Shown here: piece by piece, positions 22,858 to 35,900 of the stretch | Position numbering within the stretch: position 1 is the first letter of the stretch | Layout: each line of letters opens with the position of its first letter | Origin: Tragulus kanchil | Taxonomy: Eukaryota; Chordata; Mammalia; Artiodactyla; Tragulidae | DNA length: 64,000 bases | Reading direction: 5' to 3' | Assembly: GCA_022376925.1 (NCBI GenBank) | Contig: JAIOJX010000001.1 | Span: 620,001-684,000 of the forward strand | Notes under the pieces: generated by a model | Database searches by the model: none | What the model was told of the DNA's origin: nothing | Seen by the model: the letters and a program-made list of their open reading frames with translations, nothing else | Translations under genes and position numbers: made by a program

Positions 22858-22935
22858 ATCAGTCGTTCAGTCACTCAGTCATGTCCAACTCTTCGTGACC
22901 CCGTGGATTGCAGCATGCCAGGCTTCCTTGTCCTT
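22858..22935 (-). repeat. Bov-A 3' fragment
   Basis: The words 'cagtcactcagtcatgtcc' and 'cccgtggattgcagcatgcc' identify the 3' third of a Bov-A/Bov-tA element on the minus strand. Confidence 0.8.
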
Positions 22936-23197
22936 CTGGGAAATAATGTCCAGAATACGGTAAGTTTTCTGCCCATCTCTCTAAGACTATTGTTGTATAA
23001 GTGATTAATAAAGTCCCAGACTTAAAATCATGACAAAGAAATGAAGCTGGTAACTTGGGGGAGACAGCAGAGATAGGAGTAGTCTCATTTTGTCTGCAGG
23101 GTCCAAAACTTGCCTTAAGTAAGTTTTCCTCAGAAAAGAAACTAAGATCATCATGGAACACTAATGACACTCATATATTGCAAACCTATCCCTACAG

Positions 23198-23402
23198 GGC
23201 TTCTCTGATGGATCAGACAATAAAGATCTGCCTGCAGTGTGGGAGCCCTGGTTTCCATCCCTGGATTGGTAAGATCCCCTGTAGTAGGGTGTGGCAACCC
23301 ACACCCGTATTCTTGCCTGCAGAATCCCATGAACAGAGGAGCCCAGTGTGCTGCACTCTATGGGTTTGCAAAGGGTCTGACACAAATGAGTAACTAAGCA
23401 CA
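23198..23402 (+). repeat. Bov-tA SINE
   Basis: Plus-strand Bov-tA starting 'ggcttctctgatggatcag' and continuing through 'ttcttgcctgcagaatccc' to 'gagtaactaagcac'; moderately diverged. Confidence 0.88.
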
Positions 23403-24750
23403 TCCCTGACAGTATTTTAAAATCAGAAATGTATGGCATTTCCCAAACGACACAAAAGTAGATGCTTGTATAAGAACACAAAAGTAAAAGCCCAATCATT
23501 AGTCTTGTCCATCTTTCTGGCAAATGTCAAACAAAAGGATGATGAAGAGAAATAGCATCTTCACAATGGATAAGCATTTCAAAACCACAAGCACCCACCC
23601 CATGTGAGCTAGAATTACCTAAGAGTCATTCCTTTAATCATGTCCTGTGTCTTGGTAGGTCCAGTAGGCATGGCTCTCACCCAGGTGACAGGCCACATAT
23701 GACAGTAAATACTCCACCCCATCCTACTGATGAATGTCCCTGAGGCTGAGTGGCGAGAGGTGGGAGTAGGTAAGTGGCCCAGACAGGTAGTGGGAGGAAA
23801 GTCTTATTTGTATGTTATAATAATGACAGTGATGTACATCACAATGGGGCTCCTCAAATTTCAACTGTGTCAGCAATGAGGATACAGAGCTTCAGCAAGA
23901 CCAAAACCATAGGTCTATCTGTTGGCCCTGAGCAGGTAGTAGCTGAGAAGTGAGAGTGCCCCTGGATTGCTCGCATTACAGCTCCTCATCCTAGCCAGTC
24001 AAAGTGTGGCCCTAAGATAGTAAGGACACTGGGAGGGGGCTGAAGGAGCAAAAGGGGCTCTTGGGTGAGGAGTGAAAAGGGAGAAAAGTCACCACTGTCA
24101 AAGGTTGTGCAGCCGAGGTCAAACTACAGGTAGGGAAGCTCTGAGCAAGGGGAACAGACACCCAAACACTGTCAAAGTAATGACTGAAAAAAAAACCCCA
24201 AAACCAGTGATGACTGAAAACGCTCCATCAATCAAAGAAAAGCTGCTGTCTCTTCAGTCTCCATTACTAAAAAGGAGGCTCAGGATGTTATTGGATTCTG
24301 GGTAGTGGAGAAAAACGCATGCCTGGTTAAATAGGTCTTTCCAGTCACAGGGAAATGGAGCATCTACAGGTGCAGCTGCCAGGTCCTGGCATCTCAGTTT
24401 TGCAAGAAGGGGCAGCAGCTGTTTTTCCAAGGGAAATCTCTCTCACTTCTCACCACCTGAAACAAAGCTGCTGGCAACAGGGCCTCCATTTAGAGAGGCT
24501 CCCCTAAATGCTTGAGGGAACTCTTTGAAGCACTGCCTCTGTTCCATTTCAGCACCCAGTCTGCACGGCTAACAGTAGTGGCCTCACTCAGCAAGCAGAA
24601 CTAAAGGCCATTCTTATCACAATATGATGAGGCCAACCTGCAATACCGACCTCAATCATGTCCCTGTTCATCTTTGCTGTCATTAACAATAATGACAGAA
24701 AAAACAGAGAAAGGCCACCCCCACCTGCAACCCAAAGGGGCACAGGGCAG
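23403..24750. other. Intergenic DNA downstream of FUNDC2
   Basis: No repeat or exon recognised. Composition is mixed. Part of this could belong to an extended FUNDC2 3'UTR, which cannot be judged without transcript data. Confidence 0.3.
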
Positions 24751-24764
24751 TTCAGTTGGTTTTT

Positions 24765-25109
24765 TTTTTTCCTTCTTATAACATCTATATTTTTATTGGT
24801 ATCTGATTAGACATTTACTTCTACATATTAGTTTTTTGGGGGGAGGGGTGGGTGGGCCACTTCTATTGGGCTTTCATTTATCTATTTTCATCCATCTTTG
24901 TTCTTTGGCTCCTGTGGGCCTCCCATCGCAGTGGCCTCTGTCACAGAGCGCCGGCTCTGGGCACATGCGCTCCAGAGCTCCGGCTCGGTAATTGGACACA
25001 TCAGTCCAGCTGCTCCGCAGCACGTGGGATCTTCCCAGGCCAGGGCTCGAACCGGCGCCCCTTGCCCTGCAAAGTGGTGGCCTTACCCACTGGACCACCA
25101 GGGAAGCCC
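24765..25109 (-). repeat. CHR-related T+ SINE, copy 4, with extra 3' tail
   Basis: SINE body at about 24834-25109 (minus). Between its 3' end and the A tract (seen as T10 at 24761-24770) lie ~63 bases not found in other copies, containing AATAAA on the minus strand roughly 20 bases before the A tract. Target-site duplication ttcagttggtttt / ttcagttgggtttt (24751 and 25110) encloses the extra tail, so it was inserted together with the SINE. Confidence 0.85.
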
Positions 25110-25123
25110 TTCAGTTGGGTTTT

Positions 25124-26892
25124 GTAGCCCCCATTCCATTGGTGCAGGTGGGCTCATGTGGGTCTAATAGTGGATTATATATCTATGAATTTTAGGAAGA
25201 GTTCTTATTGTTTATAGACAAAACCAAAATATAATAAAGCGACACATCTGGTATTTGCTTCAAAGCAACTGATAACCTATATTGTGATGATCATTATAGG
25301 TGAGTGCCACCACGTATAATGATCATAGGGGTCACTGTACTTTTACATATGTTTGAACATTTGTATGTTTATGTATGTTTGAACATAATAAAAAATGAAA
25401 AAATTTTGAGTTCTTATACAAAAATAAAGGACCATGTGGCTCATAACGTTATGATTTGTATATAATCCATACATATTACAAGCAAAACTACTTAATGTTG
25501 CCTTAAAATATTACCATAATATAGTAAGGAGAAAAATACAAATGGGTGAATTCTAAAATATTCCACACATACACTAGTAGCTACAATTTCCAAAATCAGG
25601 TAAAAGTCAAACATTTAAAAGGAAGGCATTGAACATACATTTTGCAAGGGATCACCTGCAAGTTTAAGAATTTCAAGTTTTATGCATTCTCAGACTTATA
25701 AAGTCTTAAAAATCCTGTGGATCATTCTGTTTTCCACATACTTTTCTATGACCTCATTATTCATATATTCAACATACACTGAGTACCTATTAAGTACTTG
25801 GCTCTGTGGATACAATGGCGAAGACACAGCCTTGCCTTCCTGCACTGGATATTCTAGACATGGTAAAGGCCATTACAGAAAAATGCCTTAAGTTTCTAAG
25901 CATGGGTGTATGTATAAACTTTAAAGACAAATTCAAAGACATGGGGTCATCCTGAGACAGTAGTTTACCTTTGATGCTACTTTTCTGAATTCTTAATGCT
26001 TGCTTAGAATACCAGCATTTTAAAATTCTGGATTAAAAAAATAGAACTGACACAGAGGAGCTATGGCTACCCCTAATGTTTTGACAAGAGATAAAGAAAA
26101 GTTTACATTTCAAAGCTTATACTTTTTCTATTAAATAAATGTCCAAGAGCTTCTTCCTTCTTACACCTAAAGTCACTTATTTTACCAATAAACCCTTTGA
26201 AACTACCACGAGATACATTACCCTGTACATTGGAAAACATCCCTGGATAATACACGAATGCCTTTAAATGATTCACTAAGTCTGACCATCCTAAATGTAT
26301 CTACTGGTTGTTTTCCCTAAAGGCCTTCCCACCAAACACTGCTTCAGCTCATCATATGTAACTTCAGTACAAATTCATTCCATATTCAGTTTTTCAATTG
26401 CAGTGCACTACAAGTAGTTTTCACTCTGTAATCTAAAATCTAAAAGAGAAAGCAGACGCCAAGATACCAAAATCTTTCATGCTTAAAGGGAAATGTATTC
26501 AGTTGCTTTCCATGAGAACATAATAAGGTATCTTATATGCTTGCTATTTCTTTTCCAAATCAAGTTTGGGAGAACCCTGAGGATTCACTCATCTTCCATA
26601 GTGCACTATCTTGTTCTACGCTCTGGTAAGTATCTTATGTCTGGGCAGAAAGAAATATTTTTACTGACCTACACATTACTCAAAGGGGAGTATCCTAGGA
26701 TAAGAGCTAATGTCTACTGTCTCTTCCACTGCCATCAAGCTCACAGGAGGGTTGTTATCAACTTGAACCAACAGAGGTCTACAGAAGCCATTCAGATACA
26801 CCATGGCAGGGAGGAAGGCATGGGAGAAGAGGAGGAGGAGGAGAGGCTTTTTGACCCAGGTTGGAGTGAAAAGGCTGCTGGCTGGATCCTCT
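25124..26892 (-). other. FUNDC2: Region 3' of the FUNDC2 stop codon (3'UTR in part)
   Basis: Sequence just below 26893 must hold the FUNDC2 3'UTR on the minus strand. No clear minus-strand AATAAA was found close to the stop, so the transcript end is undetermined. A GA-rich run (gaggaggaggagga) lies near 26830. No repeat family recognised in most of it. Confidence 0.35.
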
Positions 26893-26970
26893 TCAGGATG
26901 CTATGCCAAGTAGAAAGCCTCCAAAAAATCCACCAGTCACTAGAACATTCTTCTTCACAAACGATACCAC
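26893..26970 (-). CDS. FUNDC2: FUNDC2 exon 5 (last coding exon)
   Basis: 78 bases: [14 protein letters not shown], then [11 protein letters not shown] and TGA (26895-26893). The acceptor ttcctag precedes 26970 on the minus strand. The human protein ends GMAS; here GIAS. An open frame on the opposite strand (26493-26987) is a shadow. Confidence 0.94.
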   Translation of the reverse strand: MVSFVKKNVLVTGGFFGGFLLGIAS

Positions 26971-29900
26971 CTAGGAACAGAAAATAGCATAATGGGTTAC
27001 TTTGCTAATGACATTATTATTAGAAGGACACCGATCTGAAGGTGAGAGGACAGGTCTTTGGGTAAACTAATGGCAGAGGTCTCTCCTCCAAACCAGCCCA
27101 TACATTCCTCCAACCCATGCGTCTGTTCAGCTATCCACATAGCCTCACCTGAAACATTTTCTCAAATTCCTACAGCTTCTTACCTCCTGTGAAAGGAGGT
27201 CTCGCCTGTCTGAGGCTCTGTGCCCTATGGCTCCCACACATGCACTTGATCAGCCTCCACCCCATACAGCACTTGGGCAAGCAGAGCAGACACTCTCTTC
27301 TCCCAACTGCAACCACCACCGTAAAAAAGCATTCACCGGGAACACACTCTGGAGCCTGGCTTACTTATTTAGTGAACCTAAGTACAAGGATTCCCTCTCC
27401 TGACCCTCCTACTCGATGCACTGTTTCTTGCCATCTGTCCTGGGGTGGGGCTCGGGGTGGGGGGATGAAAAAATAATACAGTTTCCTAAAATAACTGCTT
27501 TCATGCATCATATTTATTCATTCCTCAACTTGCTACATCTTGGCTCTTAATCCCACCATTTCAACTGTAACTGTTTTCGCAGAAATCACTGATGGCCTCC
27601 TTATTGATACATAGTGACCCCAAATAGGACAATGGGCTCTCAGGGGGAACACCCACTCTCCCTTGGAAGAGGAATACAAAAATTTGTGTAATGAATGAAC
27701 CAATTCCAAACCTTCTGGTTAGTTTACAAGTTCTCGCTGTAAGTCAATAGTAGGCTCTAATTAAACATTAATGTTGTATTTTTTATTATATATATTCCAG
27801 TGTCATTAGTTTTCAATAATTATGTATTACTTTTATAAATGTTCAAATAATAAAAAAACTTTGAAATGAAAAAGTAAGTTTCATAACCTTGAGCTTGAGG
27901 AGGGACAGCAGGAGGGGAGGAATGGGAAGGACTACCTAAGTACGTGAGCCCCCACAAATGCCACCTCCTGCTCTGGGCAATGGAACAGCTTCATTTTTTA
28001 AAATTTGTTTTACTGAAGCATAGTTCTTCTACAGTGTTGTGTTTATTTCTGTTATATAGCAAAGTTACTCAGTTATACACATGTATTCTTTTGTGAAATA
28101 TTCTTTGGTTTATCCCAAGAGACTGGATATAGTTTCCTGTGTTATACAGTAGAACTGTGCTGTTATCCATTCTACAGTTTTTAATAATTTGCATCTGCTA
28201 ATTCCATACTTCTACTCCTTCCCTCCTGGCAACCACCCGTCTGTTCTGTCAGTCTCTTTCTATTGCATATATACATTCATTTGTGCCATATTTTAGATTC
28301 TACTTATAAGTGGTATCATATGGTATTTGTCTCTTTCTGACTTAAGTTCACTCAGTATGCTAATCTCTAGGTCCATCCACATAGCTGCAAATGGCAAAAT
28401 TTTATTATTTCTGTTTTGGCTGAGTAGCATTCCAGCAATGGACAGCTTTGGCCAAGCGCTCCCCACCACACAGAGCTATCTGTTCAATATTTCTCTACTG
28501 TGCTAAAGTCCATTCATCTATCTGCTTTCCAACTTGCAAACATTTGCTGACATTTCTTGTCTAGTGGTACTCCTTTCCTGTTCTCTTGGTCCTTATAGGA
28601 TTAACAGGCACCTTCTTAACACCCTGATCCTGGTCTATCTCTTCCCAGTTAAGTGCCCTTATTTATTTGGAACATTTGAGAATTTTCTAAAGATAATAAA
28701 GAAGTAACAAAATATAATACAGCTTTCAAAAAAGACAGCCTTCTCCTGTCCCTCCAGTACCAGCCAATATAATAATCCAACCTGATTTTATATATTAGAT
28801 TAGGAGTTAGCAAACTACAGCCCAAGGGCCAAATTTTACTTTCAGTAACATTTCATTGTAACACAGCCACAACCACCTACCTACCCTTCATCTATGGCGA
28901 CTTTCATGCTGGAATCCAATAGCTATGACAGAGACCACACACCATACAAAGCCAACAACATGTACCATCTGGCCCTTTACAAAACCAGTTTGCCAACCCC
29001 TTGGCTACATGTTTTGGACATTTCAGAGATGTGTGTATGTGGACACAAAAATATGACTCAAAACGATCAGAGTGGCAGTAAAATGTACATCCTCACCCAC
29101 CTTCTCACTTCCTGACAAGAGCTGGTTCAAGGGATGATCAGCCTGCGCACTCTGCACTCTCACTCACCAACAAATCACCAGACCTTCTACTGGTCTTTGT
29201 GGATTTAACCTTTTAAGATGCCTCTAAGGTGAAGATATTCCATCTCAGGCTGACATACTGGTGTGTCTACTCCATTCTTGTACACACAAAGTTGTCTACA
29301 CCCTTCACATACTCCAAAGAAACAAGAGAAGTCTCACCTCCTCAGCTTTGCTCTTGACCTCCGTAGATATCTGGTTGCTCTTCCGGATCTTTAGCTGTTC
29401 CTTGGCTTTCTTCATGTCCTTCTCTACCCGCTGCCAGTCCACTTTGACGTAGCCAGTATGGTTTGCAAGCTTTAATTTAAAAAATGACAGCAACAGAGGA
29501 AAAACACGGGCTGGTTATTTCTTTTTTTCAGGACAAATCACTGAAATACATTATCAAAAACCCTTCTGAGTTTCTATTTCTGGAGACATATGCCATCCAG
29601 GTTTTTGTACAATGATATTCACTCTGGATCTATTCATCATCCACCCAATGCACAAGGCCCAATGCCTGGTGCCTTCAATGCCTACTGGCAATTCTTTTAC
29701 TTTATTTGGAACATTTGAGAAAAAAAAAAACAAAATATAATACAGCTTTCAAAAAAGACAGCCTTCTCCTGTCCCTCCAGTACCAGCCAATATAATAATC
29801 CAACCTGATTTTATATATTAGATTAGGAGTTAGCAAACTACAGCCCAAGGGCCAAATTTTACTTTCAGTAACATTTCATTGTAACACAGCCACAACCACC

Positions 29901-32900
29901 TACCTACCCTTCATCTATGGCGACTTTCATGCTGGAATCCAATAGCTATGACAGAGACCACACACCATACAAAGCCAACAACATGTACCATCTGGCCCTT
30001 TACAAAACCAGTTTGCCAACCCCTTGGCTACATGTTTTGGACATTTCAGAGATGTGTGTATGTGGACACAAAAATATGACTCAAAACGATCAGAGTGGCA
30101 GTAAAATGTACATCCTCACCCACCTTCTCACTTCCTGACAAGAGCTGGTTCAAGGGATGATCAGCCTGCACTCTGCACTCTCACTCACCAACAAATCACC
30201 AGACCTTCTACTGGTCTTTGTGGATTTAACCTTTTAAGATGCCTCTAAGGTGAAGATATTCCATCTCAGGCTGACATACTGGTGTGTCTACTCCATTCTT
30301 GTACACACAAAGTTGTCTACACCCTTCACATACTCCAAAGAAACAAGAGAAGTCTCACCTCCTCAGCTTTGCTCTTGACCTCCGTAGATATCTGGTTGCT
30401 CTTCCGGATCTTTAGCTGTTCCTTGGCTTTCTTCATGTCCTTCTCTACCCGCTGCCAGTCCACTTTGACGTAGCCAGTATGGTTTGCAAGCTTTAATTTA
30501 AAAAATGACAGCAACAGAGGAAAAACACGGGCTGGTTATTTCTTTTTTTCAGGACAAATCACTGAAATACATTATCAAAAACCCTTCTGAGTTTCTATTT
30601 CTGGAGACATATGCCATCCAGGTTTTTGTACAATGATATTCACTCTGGATCTATTCATCATCCACCCAATGCACAAGGCCCAATGCCTGGTGCCTTCAAT
30701 GCCTACTGGCAATTCTTTTACTTTATAAAGTTTTAAGTTAGGTTAAAAAATAAAATGGTAAATGAAAATCAGAACTGTAGGTAGAGACATAAGGTAAAGA
30801 AAACTTAAAACCAACAGAAGCTTGACTTTCTTGACAATGTGAACAGAGCAAGGCTGTCAGGTAGTAATCACTTCTGATCAGAGACTCCTCATAAGTGATA
30901 TCGTATAAGGGGGATACTGGGAGAACCACATTGAAATATACCTACAGAGTACGCCTACTTCCTTGCTTAAGACAGCAAGTACACACAGACTCCATGAGAA
31001 GTATTTCATCATGAATGTGCGAACAGGATAAAACTGATTCAGGCATGGATTTTCCTGATAGATTAGGTTTACCCAGTGAACAAAGAGAAAGTCAACCCTC
31101 CAAACATAACACTTCTCCAAATTTTTGATATGATAAGTCGTATCTTTCTGGATAGCTCAAAATACCTAAAACTGAAATGCTTCTCCACTTCCTAGTCTTC
31201 TCCTGCACTGCTGCTCTCCTGCTAGTCTTTTAGTTAATGGCATCTCCAACTAATCAGTCACTCAAACCAGGCTGGAGAAAGTATTTACAATACATAGCTA
31301 ATAAACAAAGCATTAATACTTATAAAAGTGAGATTCTTTTAGAGATCGGGAAGGAAAAAAACCCCACTTGAAAAATGGGTAAAGGCAACTCACAGAACAA
31401 ATTGGCTAACAAAAGGGAAAAGTTCAACTCCATATAAGTAATCAAGGAAATTAACATTAAAATTAATGAAGTACTAGAACTTTTTATCATATTGGAGACA
31501 GATAGACTACTGAAAATACAGTGTTGGGAAGGCGATGGGGAAATGGACACTCATATCACACTCTTCCAGCAGCCTTGTAAGAGAGTGGGTTTGGCTACAT
31601 CTAGATGTAAGAGGCATCCAGGTCAGAAAGGATAAAGTCAAACTGTCGCTATTTGTTCACATATTTCTCTACGAAATTTCAAAGAATCCAACAAAAAACC
31701 AAAAACACCTACACCTCCAGAAGTGAATTTAGCGAGGATCTACACTATAAGATGAACATACAAAATCAATTGTATTTCTCTATGCTATCAATGTGAACTG
31801 GAAATGGAAATAAAATTTATGATTTTTACAACAAGCTGTAAAATAATTGAATACTAGGTACAAATCTACACAAAAGCCATATAGGATGTCTATGCTAAAA
31901 ACTACAAAATGTTGAAGAAAGAAGTCAAAGATAACCAAAATAAATGGGGAGGCAGGCCATGTACACAGAATGGAAGACGCAACACAGAAGTAATTAAGCC
32001 AGAGTTACTGCAATCCCAAACCCAGAAAGCTGCATTAGAGCCATCCAAACAATCTGTTTCTCAGTATTTCTGAGAAGATAAAGGAACTGAAACAGCCAAA
32101 TCACGCTACTTGATTTTACAGCAATAAAGACAGTGTGACATTGGAGAAGACACACAGAACAGATGGACACAAAGATTAATAGGACAGAATAAAAAGAACA
32201 GAAAAAGAAAACACAACTTAAAAAAAGGCAAAAGACCTGAAGAGATAATTCATCAAAAAGGAGATCTGCACAGCAGATGAACACGAGAAGATGTTCTATA
32301 ACAGTAGTTGTATCATTCTGAGTCCAATCAAGAGTTTTAGGGGCTTTCCCAGTGGTCCAGTGGGTCCTTTGCAATGCAAGGGGCACCAGTTTGATCCCTG
32401 GCCCGGGAAGATCCCACATGCTGTGGAGCAGCCGGACCAGTGTGTCTAATTATGAGCCAGCGCTCTGGAGCACATGTGCCCAGAGCCAGTGCTCTGCAAC
32501 TAGAGAGGCTACTGCAATGGGAGGCCCACACAGGACAAAGGATAAAAGATGGATGAAAATAAATTTTAAAAAGTGTTTTTTTTAAAAAAAGAGAGCTTTA
32601 GGTCTAAGGCTGAGTGGCTCAGGAAAGGCATAAAAGCACAGAAAGCTCCTATAAGGAATAAAACTCAACCACAGATGAACAAGATCTATACAGAAAAAAT
32701 AATAAAACTCAAGGCAAAGACATTAAGGAAGACACAAATAAATGCAGAAAAAGTGTGTGTTCACAGCTAAAAGATTTTAATTCTCCCCCAATTTATCTAT
32801 ATGGTTCCCATGCAATGTCAATCAAAATTTCAACAAAAAACAAAAAAGTCATCTGAATTTTAGGACAGGAATCTAACGTTCACTGTCCTGGTGAGAGGAA

Positions 32901-35900
32901 GGAAAGATGATGACAACCCAGAAAAAACAGGAAGGAGTGAGGAGGGCCCAGTCTGCTAACAGACACAGCCCCTGACCAGTGCACAGGAGGAAGCCAGAGA
33001 ACTACACAGTGATGGGCTGTGGGGCAGGATGCTGCCAGAATGATACTTCAAGTTCCCAGGCTCCGGAAAACAAGGATGGGCGCCTGCCACCAAGGCAGCA
33101 GGAGAAGCTGAGAACAGAAAGTAAAGGAGGGTGGGGTGGACCCATCGCAGCTCCCTGCTCACCCAGCTCCAGTCATCTCCAGCCACAAGTGTCTACCCCA
33201 AATTGGTGACTCACAGAAACTGTGCGATAATGAAAAGACATTTCAAGCATTAGGTTTCAAGGAGATCTGTACCCACCCTAGTGCATCCCAACCCATCTGG
33301 AAAATTCACTCGACTTGTGAGTCTAATGTGGGACTACCCCACTAAAAGCGAGACCCCAGCACAAGTCTACAAACTATGGCCCCTATAGAGCAGGCATTCT
33401 TCAGCTCAGCTGTACCTCACAATCACCTTGGAAGTCTGAAAATATTCCTGTATACAAGCATGCCTACCAGCTATGAAATAAGATGGAGGTGGGGGGCCAA
33501 GATCCAAGCCTCAGTGTTGTGTAAAACTCCCAGGTGATTCCAATGTGGAGTCAAGTCTGCAAATCAAGTATACAGTGGTAGCCTCAGGGAACCAGCAGCC
33601 AGCGGTTCAAAAACAAACTCCAGGCCAAGGGACAGCAGAGGCCATCTGACCATAGTGTCATTTAGCCCTCATGTCTCATCAACTCATGGTCTAAGAATAA
33701 ATCATATCACAGGGCACTTGCATCACACTTGGGATTTTGAAATCACACTTGCTTAATATTTCAAGTGGTCTTCAAACCCCTGGACAGGAACTACAATAAG
33801 AAATATGTACTCATGTGCCCACATTATAAATGACAAAATAAAATCCATCTGAATTTTAGGACAGGAATCTAACGTTCACTGTCCTGGTGAGAGGAAGGAA
33901 AGATGATGACAACCCAGAAAAAACAGGAAGGAGTGAGGAGGGCCCAGTCTGCTAACAGACACAGCCCCTGACCAGTGCACAGGAGGAAGCCAGAGAACTA
34001 CACAGTGATGGGCTGTGGGGCAGGATGCTGCCAGAATGATACTTCAAGTTCCCAGGCTCCGGAAAACAAGGATGGGCGCCTGCCACCAAGGCAGCAGGAG
34101 AAGCTGAGAACAGAAAGTAAAGGAGGGTGGGGTGGACCCATCGCAGCTCCCTGCTCACCCAGCTCCAGTCATCTCCAGCCACAAGTGTCTACCCCAAATT
34201 GGTGACTCACAGAAACTGTGCGATAATGAAAAGACATTTCAAGCATTAGGTTTCAAGGAGATCTGTACCCACCCTAGTGCATCCCAACCCATCTGGAAAA
34301 TTCACTCGACTTGTGAGTCTAATGTGGGACTACCCCACTAAAACGAGACCCCAGCACAAGTCTACAAACTATGGCCCCTATAGAGCAGGCATTCTTCAGC
34401 TCAGCTGTACCTCACAATCACCTTGGAAGTCTGAAAATATTCCTGTATACAAGCATGCCTACCAGCTATGAAATAAGATGGAGGTGGGGGGCCAAGATCC
34501 AAGCCTCAGTGTTGTGTAAAACTCCCAGGTGATTCCAATGTGGAGTCAAGTCTGCAAATCAAGTATACAGTGGTAGCCTCAGGGAACCAGCAGCCAGCGG
34601 TTCAAAAACAAACTCCAGGCCAAGGGACAGCAGAGGCCATCTGACCATAGTGTCATTTAGCCCTCATGTCTCATCAACTCATGGTCTAAGAATAAATCAT
34701 ATCACAGGGCACTTGCATCACACTTGGGATTTTTGAAATCACACTTGCTTAATATTTCAAGTGGTCTTCAAACCCCTGGACAGGAGCTACAATAAGAAAT
34801 ATGTACTCATGTGCCCACATTATAAATGACAAAATAAAATCCATCTGATAATTGATGAAGTTTGACCCAAAAGATCACTAACATTTCAAACAGTACATGA
34901 AATCATTCAGTGCAATAGAGTCAGGACTGTATTACCCCTCATCACACAAATTCCTAGTGGGCAAGGAGAATAGCCAAGCATTTAGGAATATTTCACATAC
35001 AGACCTGAAGCAGAAAAAATCCACCTCCCACAGCGGTTGCAGCCAACTTTCCAACCTTTTGGAATATGAAACCCGTGCACCTACAAAAATCAAATTAACA
35101 AGCTGTCAGATAAACAAACATGGACTTCTAACATCGTTCAGATCTTACTTACCTTGGAATGATCCAGCAACTTCCTACTGCAGATATGAAGCCAGTCCCC
35201 TCCAGAACAAGGAAACAGCAGAGATTCTGAACTTAGAAAGACCCTGACTCAGATCTTGGCTTTACTTTACTTCATTTTTTGGTCTTGAGCAATTCCCTTT
35301 AAACTTCCAAACTGCATTTTTCAGATAACTCCAGCTACATTGTGGAGAATGGATCAAAAACGGAAAGGAACATGGAGGGGGCATGCTGGAAGACTGCACT
35401 GAGGCCTTGTAGTGGAGGCGGCAGGGAGGGAGCAGCCCTGAGAACTCTTGGTGAAGGGAAGAAAAACTACTCTGGACTCAAAAACATCACTTACTATGAC
35501 TGTATTTCACATGTTCAAGAAGCTAGAGGAAAGACTGCATATAATAAGTAAGGACAAGGAATGTATTTTGAAAAAATGAAAATCAAACTCCTAGAGATGA
35601 ACGCTACAGTGTCTGAGATGAACACTGTACTTGATTGAATTGCAGTTTAGGTAACATAGAAAAAAGATTAGTAAAGATGACAAAGCAATAAAAACTATCA
35701 AAATGAAGCAGAAAAATACATGAATACGCTTATAATACAGAATGACAATTATATTCCGGGGCAAGCTGGAGGATGGGCTCTCTGGATAATTTTTAACAAG
35801 TACCTGTGAAGCTATAGTTATCTCAAAATAAAAAGTTTTTAAAAAATAATGTATCAGTGAACCTCAGGAAAATTTCAAGCAGTGTAATATCTGTCAAATT

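Larger units (their letters stand above)
28708..30725. repeat. Tandem duplication D3, about 1.0 kb unit, with FUNDC2 exon 4
   Basis: 28708-29704 recurs as 29731-30725 with a 2-base difference (an extra GC near 29146 in copy 1). At the junction the bases that should precede copy 2 (attttctaaagataataa...) are replaced by a run of A, while the 'tttatttggaacatttgaga' before it is repeated from 28663. This mixture of correct and homopolymer sequence looks like a poorly resolved contig end. Confidence 0.93.

Noticed and set aside
26493..26987. Plus-strand open frame of 164 codons
   Set aside because: It is antisense to FUNDC2 exon 5 and its flanks and matches nothing recognised; the minus-strand exon explains the conserved part.
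32956..33209. Overlapping 76-codon frames on both strands, each present twice, suggesting a gene pair
   Set aside because: Intronic FUNDC2 sequence copied by D4; symmetrical open frames without similarity.
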